Translations under genes and position numbers: made by a program | Shown: in pieces, positions 5,737 to 11,690 of the stretch | Numbering within the stretch: the stretch's first letter is position 1 | Layout of the letters: each line of letters opens with the position of its first letter | Origin: Desulfobacterales bacterium | Lineage (GTDB): Bacteria > Desulfobacterota > Desulfobacteria > Desulfobacterales > JAFDCJ01 | Length of the DNA stretch: 11,690 bases | Direction: 5' to 3' | Assembly (NCBI GenBank): GCA_020345785.1 | Contig: CP070771.1 | Coordinates: 3,968,802-3,980,491 of the forward strand | The notes under the pieces: generated by a model | What the model saw: the letters and a program-made list of their open reading frames with translations, nothing else | The model's database searches: none | Told to the model about the DNA's origin: nothing

Positions 5737-6663
5737 TCAAAAGCTGGTCTGGTCCTTGCCTTTAAGCCCCAGCATTTGGCGGGCTTCATCAGCGTCGGCA
5801 ATATCGAAACTAAGTTCGTTGATAATCCGCTGCATCTTGGCGACCAGATCGGCATTGCTTTTGGCCAACTCGCCTCTGCCGATATAAAGGTTGTCCTCCA
5901 ACCCCACCCGGACGCAGCCTCCCATCACCACCCCGACGGTTCCCAGATTAAGCTCATGGCGGCCGACAGCGAGCACCGAAAAGATGTAGTCATCTCCGAA
6001 GAGCTTGTCGGCGGTGGTCTTCATAAAAACCAGATTTTCCACCGAAGGCTGAATGGCACCGTGGATACCCAGGATCAACTGGATCCAGAAAGGCGGCCGG
6101 ATCACGCCCTGATCGGCCCAATAGGCTGTATTGTATAAATGGCCGACGTCATAGCATTCCAGCTCCGGCTTGGTGCCGCATTCATCCATTATTTTAAAGA
6201 TGCGCTCCTGGTCGTAAAAGGTGTTTTTGAACACCAGGTCTCGGGAGGACTCCAGATAGGATTTTTCCCAGTCATGTTTGTATTCCTTGATTCGGTCCAT
6301 CATTGGGAAAAGGCCGAAATTGATGGATCCCATATTAATGGATGCCAGCTCCGGTTTGAGGGCGCGCACGGCCACCATGCGTTCTTCAGGCGTCATGGTC
6401 GGCGCACCGCCCGTTGTGATGCAAATAACGGCATTGCTTTGCGCATGAACCTGTCGGCAGAAGGTTCGGAATAATTCTAGGTCCATGGTCGGACGTCCGG
6501 TTTGCGGGTCCCGAGCGTGCAGGTGGACCGTGGCGGCCCCGGCCTCCGCGGCTGCCACCGCCTCGGCGGCGATCTGCTCCGGTGTGATGGGAAGATACGG
6601 CGAAAGCGAAGGGACGTGTATCGATCCGGTGATTGCGCAGTTGATAATAACTTTTCGGCTCAT
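5737..6663 (-). CDS. Beta-keto acid cleavage enzyme (BKACE, DUF849 family)
   Basis: From ATG 6663 the protein has 308 residues, typical of the family. BKACE enzymes are zinc-dependent: they condense a beta-keto acid with acetyl-CoA and cleave it to acetoacetate plus a new CoA thioester; the founding member (Kce) acts in lysine fermentation. Motifs seen are INCAITGSIHVPS near the N-terminus, HLHARDP (paired zinc-binding histidines), CITTGGAP, SINMGSINFG, and GGCVRVGLEDNLY near 250-262 with the conserved Glu. A GTG at 6696 extends the frame 11 codons, but ATG 6663 has GGAGGT (6668-6673) just upstream and is chosen. It follows dctM by 42 bases and is very likely in the TRAP operon, so its substrate or a precursor is probably the imported acid. 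Substrate subfamily cannot be decided by eye. The 3' end is followed by heptamer repeats. Confidence 0.92.
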   Translation of the reverse strand: MSRKVIINCAITGSIHVPSLSPYLPITPEQIAAEAVAAAEAGAATVHLHARDPQTGRPTMDLELFRTFCRQVHAQSNAVICITTGGAPTMTPEERMVAVRALKPELASINMGSINFGLFPMMDRIKEYKHDWEKSYLESSRDLVFKNTFYDQERIFKIMDECGTKPELECYDVGHLYNTAYWADQGVIRPPFWIQLILGIHGAIQPSVENLVFMKTTADKLFGDDYIFSVLAVGRHELNLGTVGVVMGGCVRVGLEDNLYIGRGELAKSNADLVAKMQRIINELSFDIADADEARQMLGLKGKDQTSF

Positions 6664-6705
6664 CGGCACCTCCAATATTTTCAACTCCTGTGTCACAACA
6701 TCGCC

Positions 6706-8025
6706 TTACCTGCCAAACAATACGGTGGGCAACCACAGCGCAATCTGGGGAAAAATCATGACAATAATCAGTCCCAGACACTGGAGCCACATGAAATCGA
6801 GCATTCCCCAGTAGATATCTTTCAAATCCAGCTCCGGCGCTACCCCTTTGAGATAATAGGCTGCCATGGCCACCGGCGGCGAGAGAAAGGCCGTCAGCAA
6901 ATTCATGGAAACGATGATGCAAAACCACACCATGTCATATCCGAGTTCATTGACCAGCGGGAGAAACATCGGCAGAAAGATCAAAATGATCGCCGGCCAC
7001 TCCAGGGGCCAGCCGAGCAAGAAAATGAAGATCATCAGCAGAACCAGCATCACAAACGGCGGCAGATTAAGCGCCAGAAGGGTTTGCGTAATCCAGGTCC
7101 CGGTGCCCAGTCGTCCGAATACGGCGGCATAACAGTTGGCGGCCACGCCCAGAAACAGGACTAGGCTTGACGTCTGCAAAGTAAGGAACGCCGACTCCTT
7201 GACTTTCTGGAAGGTTAAACGTCGATAAATCAAACTCAATATCACCGCCCCGGCAGCCCCCATGGCGGCCGCTTCGGTCGGTGTGGCCAGTCCCATCAAA
7301 ATGCTGCCGAGCGCAGCAAAGATCAGCAACGCCGCCGGGATAATGCCCAGGAAAAGCTCTTTGATTGCATGACCGAAACTAGTTGCTCTTTCCTCGGGCG
7401 GCAGCGGCGGTCCCAGCTCCGGATTGCGATAACTCTTGAACATGGCGTAGCCGATAAAAATAGCCGACAGCAGCAAGCCCGGCAACAGGGCGGCCGCAAA
7501 CAGCTTCATTACGGAAACCCCGGCCACCGGCCCCAGCAGAACCAGCATGACGCTGGGCGGAATGAGAATGCCCAGGCACCCGCCGGCCGTGATGACCCCC
7601 GCGGAAAGTCTCTGGCTATAGTTGCTTTTCAGCATGGGAGGTACGGCCAGCAGACCGATGACGGTGATGCAGGCTCCGATAATACCGGTTGCGGTCGCAA
7701 AAACCGTTGTCGTTACTATGACGACCAGGTAAAGGGATCCTCTGACTCCGCCCATGATCAGCTGGAAGGCCTTAAAAAGTCTTTCAATGATCCCGGCACG
7801 TTCCAATATATAGCCCATGAACACAAAAAGGGGCACGGCCGCCAGCACTTCCTCCTGCATAAACCCGAAGGTCTGGATGACCATCAGATCAAAAACGAGT
7901 TTTCCGAATCCGATATACCCAAAAACAATTGCCAGTATGATCAGTGTGAAGGCGATGGGGAAGCCCAGGAATATGGCTACCAGTAAGGTCCCCAGCTGAA
8001 TCAGACCTAAGAATTCCGGAGTCAT
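6706..8025 (-). CDS. dctM: TRAP transporter large permease subunit
   Basis: The protein is hydrophobic, about 439 residues, with roughly a dozen membrane segments, as for DctM-type subunits, which form the sodium-driven transport channel in the inner membrane. Signatures are VPLFVFMGYILERAG, GGCLGILIPPSVMLVLLGPV, LLPGLLLSAIF, GLATPTEAAAMGA and FLSPPVAMAAYYLKG. Two ATGs are possible. The one at 8025 is preferred: AGGAG lies seven bases upstream, against one base for ATG 8031, and it overlaps the dctQ stop in an ATGA, the usual coupling arrangement. The neighbouring binding protein resembles the TakP-type group, so an organic acid, perhaps a keto acid, is the likely cargo. Confidence 0.94.
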   Translation of the reverse strand: MTPEFLGLIQLGTLLVAIFLGFPIAFTLIILAIVFGYIGFGKLVFDLMVIQTFGFMQEEVLAAVPLFVFMGYILERAGIIERLFKAFQLIMGGVRGSLYLVVIVTTTVFATATGIIGACITVIGLLAVPPMLKSNYSQRLSAGVITAGGCLGILIPPSVMLVLLGPVAGVSVMKLFAAALLPGLLLSAIFIGYAMFKSYRNPELGPPLPPEERATSFGHAIKELFLGIIPAALLIFAALGSILMGLATPTEAAAMGAAGAVILSLIYRRLTFQKVKESAFLTLQTSSLVLFLGVAANCYAAVFGRLGTGTWITQTLLALNLPPFVMLVLLMIFIFLLGWPLEWPAIILIFLPMFLPLVNELGYDMVWFCIIVSMNLLTAFLSPPVAMAAYYLKGVAPELDLKDIYWGMLDFMWLQCLGLIIVMIFPQIALWLPTVLFGR

Positions 8026-8537
8026 GGCCATTCTCCTTTAACCGCAGCGTAAATGCACTTGAATAGTTCAGAGACACCCTGTATCAAAAGCATGCCGATA
8101 CTCACCGGGATTGCTGTTTTAAAGGGGTAGATGATGGGGCGCCAGGGACTCATCGTTGCCGTTTCTTTAATCATCCACGACTCTGCTGTATATTCGATTC
8201 CGGCGATAAGAAAAAGTATCAAACCCGGAAAAAAGAAGAGAATGTATAAGCTGCCGTCAACAATTCCCTGCCAGCGGGGCGAAAACAGGCGATAAAACAT
8301 GTCGGTGCGAATATGTCCGCCTTTGAGAAGCGTGTAGGCCGCCCCCAGCATGAATATCCCCCCGTAGAGCATATAGGTCACGTCGAATGCCCATTCCGTT
8401 GGGGAATGGAAAAAATAACGCGCAAAAACCTCATACACGAGCGCACATACCATGGGGACAACGAGCCAGGCGACAAGCCTACCGCCCCAAGCCGTTATCA
8501 CATCAATCACTCGAATGCATTTTAGTAGAAAATTCAA
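8022..8537 (-). CDS. dctQ: TRAP transporter small permease subunit, TTG start
   Basis: The four-helix DctQ-type subunit holds the large permease in the membrane. From TTG 8537 it has 171 residues, the usual length. Family features are RYFFHSPTEWAFDVTYMLYG, FMLGAAYTLLKGGHIRTD and a C-terminal helix before KGEWP. The frame can be extended to an ATG at 8594, but that start has no ribosome site and adds an Arg-rich leader (GFRRRSG) unlike the family. TTG 8537 has a full AGGAGGT (8546-8552) eight bases upstream and gives MNFLLKCIRVIDV. The stop overlaps the dctM start by four bases. A 308-base gap with hairpins separates it from dctP. Confidence 0.9.
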   Translation of the reverse strand: MNFLLKCIRVIDVITAWGGRLVAWLVVPMVCALVYEVFARYFFHSPTEWAFDVTYMLYGGIFMLGAAYTLLKGGHIRTDMFYRLFSPRWQGIVDGSLYILFFFPGLILFLIAGIEYTAESWMIKETATMSPWRPIIYPFKTAIPVSIGMLLIQGVSELFKCIYAAVKGEWP

Positions 8538-8640
8538 TTTGCCGGACCTCCTGCGAAAACCAGTAAGTGGACGGCCCAAAGGCGTCGGATCCATACCAAG
8601 CTGAAAAAGGAGTTAAGGAACCATTTGATTCTCGTCAAAC

Positions 8641-8779
8641 AAATCCCGCCCCGGCGGGATTTCCCACCCCGTCCAGGTCCGCCTGAGGCGGACAAGTTCA
8701 ACGATAAGCGTACCGACGTCCTCTTGCCTTTCCCCGCCTGTTGGCGGGAAAATTCAAGCCATCCCGTGCTTAGCACGGG
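8641..8779. repeat. Cluster of four GC-rich hairpins between dctP and dctQ
   Basis: Four near-perfect palindromes lie in 139 bases: 8641-8662 (AAATCCCGCC/GGCGGGATTT), 8677-8693 (GTCCGCC/GGCGGAC), 8733-8748 (CCCGCC/GGCGGG, flanked by TTT and AAA) and 8763-8779 (CCCGTGC/GCACGGG). On the transcribed (minus) strand the last one met is followed by GTTTG, weakly terminator-like. By analogy with REP elements in binding-protein operons such as malEFG, they may protect the dctP message and lower dctQM output; this is inference. Confidence 0.7.
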
Positions 8780-8845
8780 GTAGTCGTTGACGCGGTTTTA
8801 TAACGCTGCCTGCCGGACCTTTGGCCCCGGGCCGTTTGTCGATCG

Positions 8846-9994
8846 CTACGGTTTGACCACCTTATAGGGATTTTCACCTGCCCAGTAGTAGTCGGCGGCT
8901 AAATCATAAGGCGGATGAGCGATGCTGCGGTAGGGCACAACCCGCTTGGCCCATTTTTTTTGAGATTCAAGCACCTTGGCAAAAAAAGCGTTTTTCTTGG
9001 AATATTCATCCGCGACTTTATCCCAGCCGGCCAATACTTCCAGCATAATATCCCGCGGCGTTTGCACAACCGTCACGTCGTACTCGTTGACGAGCTTGGC
9101 CAAATCCTGGCTGTTGCGATCCAGCATTTTAATGGTGAAGTGCAGGGCTTCGGCCATGCTGGCATATTTGATAATGGCTTTGAGATCATCGGGCAGCTCG
9201 TCATACTTCTTTTTGTTGATGATAAATTCCATAAAACCGGTGGGCTGATGGATACCGGGCATGTGGTAATACTTGCGCAGATCTTGAAAGCCCATGGCCA
9301 TATCCGAGCTTGGATCGCTGTATTCAGCGGCATCAATGACGCCTCTTTCCAGCGCCGGCGCTATCTCGCCGCCGGGCAGGGTGACAACCGACATACCCAT
9401 GGCCTTGAACACTTCGGCCGACATTCCGGCCGCACGGAATTTGAGTCCCTTGAAGTCGTCCATGCTTTTAATGGGCTTTTCAAACCAACCCTGGGGCTCC
9501 GGCGCCTCGCCGAAGGTAGGAAACACCACCACATCCAATTTCAATTCATTTTGCAGCAGCTCATTGTACAGTTCCAGACCGCCGCCCTCATAGACCCAGC
9601 CCAGAAAGTCCTCCGTACCCATGCCAAAGGGTCCTCCGGCGACGCTGCTGAAAAGGGTCGCGGCAGGATGTTTGCCGGTCCAGTAGCCCGGCCAGGCATG
9701 GCCTGCATCCAGGATGCCCTTACTGACGGCCCCGAGAAGTTCGAAGGCCGGCACCACCGCACCCGCCGGCATCAGCTCCAATTTCAGACGTCCACCGGAC
9801 ATCGTCTCGATTTTTTCTTTTAAACCGGTTGGATTGACCTGATGAAAATCAGCCGCCGGCCACGTGCTCTGCATTTTCCATTCAAATTTTTTGGACTGAG
9901 CAAGTGCTGTACTGTCAAGTGCGGTCATTGACAGCGCCACACCGATGGCAACCACGAATGTTAAAAATCCCACGCGTTTGATTGTTTTCGTCAT
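8846..9994 (-). CDS. dctP: TRAP transporter periplasmic substrate-binding protein (TakP-like)
   Basis: The 382-residue protein begins with a clear Sec signal peptide: KTIKR, a hydrophobic stretch (9-26) and likely cleavage after ALA at residue 32. The mature part is a DctP-family two-lobe protein. GLKFRAAGMSAEVFKAMG contains the conserved Arg (187) that binds the ligand carboxylate, and ALERGVIDAAEYSDPSSD (214-231) is the second signature region. The long PGYWTGKHPA and QGWFEKPIKSMDDFKG segments resemble the TakP (alpha-keto acid binding) branch more than classic C4-dicarboxylate DctP. That is a judgement from motifs, not an alignment. GGAGG (10001-10005) lies six bases before the ATG. It heads the dctP-dctQ-dctM-BKACE unit and has a leader of several hundred bases. 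Confidence 0.93.
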   Translation of the reverse strand: MTKTIKRVGFLTFVVAIGVALSMTALDSTALAQSKKFEWKMQSTWPAADFHQVNPTGLKEKIETMSGGRLKLELMPAGAVVPAFELLGAVSKGILDAGHAWPGYWTGKHPAATLFSSVAGGPFGMGTEDFLGWVYEGGGLELYNELLQNELKLDVVVFPTFGEAPEPQGWFEKPIKSMDDFKGLKFRAAGMSAEVFKAMGMSVVTLPGGEIAPALERGVIDAAEYSDPSSDMAMGFQDLRKYYHMPGIHQPTGFMEFIINKKKYDELPDDLKAIIKYASMAEALHFTIKMLDRNSQDLAKLVNEYDVTVVQTPRDIMLEVLAGWDKVADEYSKKNAFFAKVLESQKKWAKRVVPYRSIAHPPYDLAADYYWAGENPYKVVKP

Positions 9995-10380
9995 CTTTGG
10001 CCTCCTTTTTTTGATGGTTTAAGACGCTTCTCTCTATCCCGCTGGACGGAAAAACCATATTCCGCCCTGCAAAACCCAACCTCATGCAAACACAACTCGA
10101 CGAATCGGAAGTTCAACAACTGATTTGTCTTTTATTTTCATTGAAAAGGAAACTGAATGACAAAGAATTGAATAACGGTCCAGATAAAAGAGAGTACTTT
10201 TTGCGATAGTCGCCGTTTTGCCCGAACGGGCCAGTCTTGCAGCATCGCTGAAGATAATCCGCTCCACGTATGCCATTTCGCTCAACCATGTCTACCCAAA
10301 AGGAGCTTTCCTCGAAAACCGGTGGTCCACGAGTCCATGTCCGGTTGTCTTTCCCTCCGTAGGTGGAATCCGGCTCACGG

Positions 10381-10428
10381 ATTAGATTAGAACACGCTCT
10401 AACTAATATACCCTTGATGAGTTGTCAA
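10381..10428 (-). promoter_or_regulatory. Dyad operator (TetR-type look) next to a TTGACA box, facing dctP
   Basis: Bases 10387-10402 read TTAGAACACGCTCTAA, a palindrome with one mismatched pair in the core; symmetry extends outward with ATTAG-type flanks to 10381 and 10407. On the minus strand TTGACA (10428-10423) lies just upstream and the dyad covers the place of the -10 box (TAGTTA at 17 bases, poor match). The layout suits a repressor that blocks dctP transcription. The TAGAAC-centre-inverted form resembles TetR-family sites such as KstR-like ones; that resemblance is suggestive only. No regulator gene is in the window. Confidence 0.45.
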
Positions 10429-10511
10429 TCGTTTATTAAACGTCTCGGAATTTTTACAACTGGTTGAATAAAGGAGGTATTTTTGGGAACCTGTGTATTT
10501 GCCTCAATCCT

Positions 10512-10543
10512 GGAATAGGGGAATAGGGGAATGATGGAATAGT
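10512..10543. repeat. 8-base tandem array
   Basis: Four octamers in register: GGAATAGG occurs twice (10512, 10520), then two variants to 10543. It differs in period from the heptamer arrays elsewhere in the window. Confidence 0.6.
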
Positions 10544-10582
10544 GGGTTTTTGAAGGATGCTATCGATTCTGACTTTTAAGTT

Positions 10583-10669
10583 AAGACCAATTTTTCCATC
10601 AACCCAATATATCAGAATCCTCTCTGATGAGCAGGCTCTGCGTGTTTGCGGCCAAGACCAATTTTTCCA
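10583..10669. repeat. 16-base direct repeat
   Basis: AAGACCAATTTTTCCA occurs at 10583-10598 and exactly again at 10654-10669, a spacing of 71 bases. The surroundings are not coding. Confidence 0.6.
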
Positions 10670-10874
10670 ATATTCCAATTGGGGGCAAAGCCCTAAATCG
10701 TAAATGCAATTGTCGCAATCCATGAGGGGCCTGGCTCTACCTGCCCGGCACGCTGAGGCGGTTTCAGAATGCCGCGTAATGCCGGCATGCAGCGGCGAGA
10801 TTGAACCGTGATGTTATTTGGCAGCGTTGGTTTTTTTCTCGCCCGCAGGGTTGTTGCAGGTAATACCTGGTGTA

Positions 10875-11690
10875 TCAAAATCCCGGTCGAGACCCCCGTT
10901 CGGGCGACTTGTCTTCTTCCCACTCCATTCTGACCAGTTTCAGCCGGGCATAGAACTTTCGATCCCGGTCCCGCCGCATGACGTCCGCAGCCCCGGGACC
11001 GTAGTCATAAAAACCGCCCGACGTCTTCAGCCCCAGCCGTCCGGCCTGCACCTGGTCAGACAGCAGACGCGGCGGTTTGAAGTAGGGCTTGCCGAGTTTG
11101 GCATACAGATATTCGTAAACCCCCAAATAGGTGTCCGCGCCGGCCTGATCCATTATTTCAAAGGGACCGTATGCGCCCAACCGGAAACCAAAGGAGCTTT
11201 TCACGATGCGGTCTACCTCGGCCGGTGTGGCCAACCCCTCTTCGACCAGGGCGATGGCCTCGGCGGCCATTGCCATCTGAATGCGATTGGCCACAAAACC
11301 GGGCGCGCTTTTGCAAACCGTTGGCATTTTACCCAGACCGGTCAAAAAGTTCATCATCAGATCTATGTTGGCCTGACTGGCACCCTGGCCGGGAATGACC
11401 TCCACGCAGGGCGTGATCTGGGGCGGATGGAACCAGTGGGTTCCGATGATTCGCTCCGGGTTGGGCACGCCTGCGGCCAACTCGTTGATATCGTAAGAGG
11501 ACGTGTTGGAGGCCAGGATGGCCTGCGGTGCAGCTTTCCGGCCCATAATATTCCAGACGCGCCGTTTGAGTTCAAAATTTTCGCTGACGGCTTCCAGAAC
11601 ATAGTCGGCGACAGGAAGATTGCCCTCCAAATCGGTCGTAAAATTGATCCTTGACAGGACGGCGGCCTTTTCAGGTTTCTGCAATTCACC
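10875..11690 (-). CDS. 3-hydroxyacyl-CoA dehydrogenase family protein, N-terminus cut by window edge
   Basis: The minus-strand frame is open from the right edge to TGA at 10875, 271 residues; about 40 N-terminal residues with the GxGxxG NAD motif are missing. Present are the end of the Rossmann domain (ADYVLEAVSENFELKRRVW), SNTSSYDINELA, and the catalytic His/Glu pair in GTHWFHPPQITPCVEVI, where Glu is 12 residues after His as in the family. The C-terminal domain follows: APGFVANRIQMAMAAEA, SFGFRLGAYGPFEIMDQAG and GLKTSGGFYDYG. These enzymes oxidise 3-hydroxy groups with NAD; relatives act on hydroxyacyl-CoAs but also on free beta-hydroxy acids such as carnitine or gulonate. Its expected full length, near 310, suits a single-function enzyme. 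It is upstream of the TRAP-BKACE genes on the same strand but 880 bases away, so co-transcription is uncertain. Confidence 0.9.
   Translation of the reverse strand, partial: GELQKPEKAAVLSRINFTTDLEGNLPVADYVLEAVSENFELKRRVWNIMGRKAAPQAILASNTSSYDINELAAGVPNPERIIGTHWFHPPQITPCVEVIPGQGASQANIDLMMNFLTGLGKMPTVCKSAPGFVANRIQMAMAAEAIALVEEGLATPAEVDRIVKSSFGFRLGAYGPFEIMDQAGADTYLGVYEYLYAKLGKPYFKPPRLLSDQVQAGRLGLKTSGGFYDYGPGAADVMRRDRDRKFYARLKLVRMEWEEDKSPERGSRPGF

Larger units (their letters stand above)
9995..10874. other. 880-base gene-less region: leader of dctP plus repeats
   Basis: No frame here resembles a known protein. A 67-codon minus-strand frame (10285-10082) and others were judged unlikely to be genes. 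From high to low coordinates it holds a short palindrome (CAGGT/ACCTG, about 10857-10869), a 16-base direct repeat, an 8-base tandem array, a dyad operator candidate, and a hairpin-forming stretch at 10318-10345 (ACCGG/CCGGT ends) within the presumed leader. If transcription of dctP starts near the dyad, the leader is about 400 bases long. Confidence 0.5.

Noticed and set aside
8915..9823. 302-codon plus-strand frame opposite dctP
   Set aside because: Antisense shadow of a well-supported gene; it is His-rich and has no family motifs.
10082..10285. 67-codon minus-strand frame upstream of dctP, with a stretch loosely like an acyl-CoA ligase N-terminus (FSDAARLARSGKTAT)
   Set aside because: No ribosome site, TTG start, the resemblance stops after about 25 residues, and the rest is not protein-like.
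10818..11654. 278-codon plus-strand frame opposite the dehydrogenase
   Set aside because: Shadow; the minus strand carries the catalytic His/Glu and NAD-domain motifs.

Overview
The window looks like a chromosomal segment of an anaerobic, probably sulfate-reducing or syntrophic bacterium of the Desulfobacterota type. This is an inference from gene content: a MinD-type ATPase with an inserted ferredoxin next to an IscU/NifU-like scaffold, an ADP-forming acyl-CoA synthetase, a TRAP carboxylate transporter, a BKACE enzyme and a 3-hydroxyacyl-CoA dehydrogenase. The gaps between genes are wide and rich in short repeats. No marker gene fixes the taxonomy.

Layout. Left edge, minus strand (1-590): the N-terminal part of a formylglycine-generating-enzyme-like (FGE/SUMF1) protein that runs out of the window. 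Positions 591-1104 carry structured and repeat DNA and a possible operator. Plus strand (1105-2543): a doubtful 36-codon ORF, a MinD/ferredoxin ATPase and an Fe-S scaffold protein, probably one Fe-S carrier operon. After a gene-poor 600-base gap, everything is on the minus strand. Read in the direction of transcription, from high to low coordinates, it is: a 3-hydroxyacyl-CoA dehydrogenase lacking its N-terminus (right edge to 10875); an 880-base gap with a dyad operator candidate; TRAP genes dctP, dctQ and dctM; a BKACE (DUF849) beta-keto acid cleavage enzyme; and, after another repeat-rich gap, a 700-residue ADP-forming acyl-CoA synthetase.

How it may work (inference). The TRAP system imports an organic acid. 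The dehydrogenase oxidises a beta-hydroxy group. BKACE cleaves the resulting beta-keto acid with acetyl-CoA, giving acetoacetate and a new acyl-CoA. The ADP-forming synthetase recovers ATP from an acyl-CoA. The dehydrogenase/BKACE pair follows the same logic as aerobic carnitine degradation, with the synthetase in the place of the thioesterase. The substrate cannot be read from the sequence.

The most unusual non-coding feature is a set of degenerate tandem arrays with a strict 7-base period in several intergenic gaps (2062-2096, 3025-3059, 5330-5364, 5499-5540, 5652-5693) and one 8-base array (10512-10543). A cluster of four near-perfect hairpins sits between dctP and dctQ.
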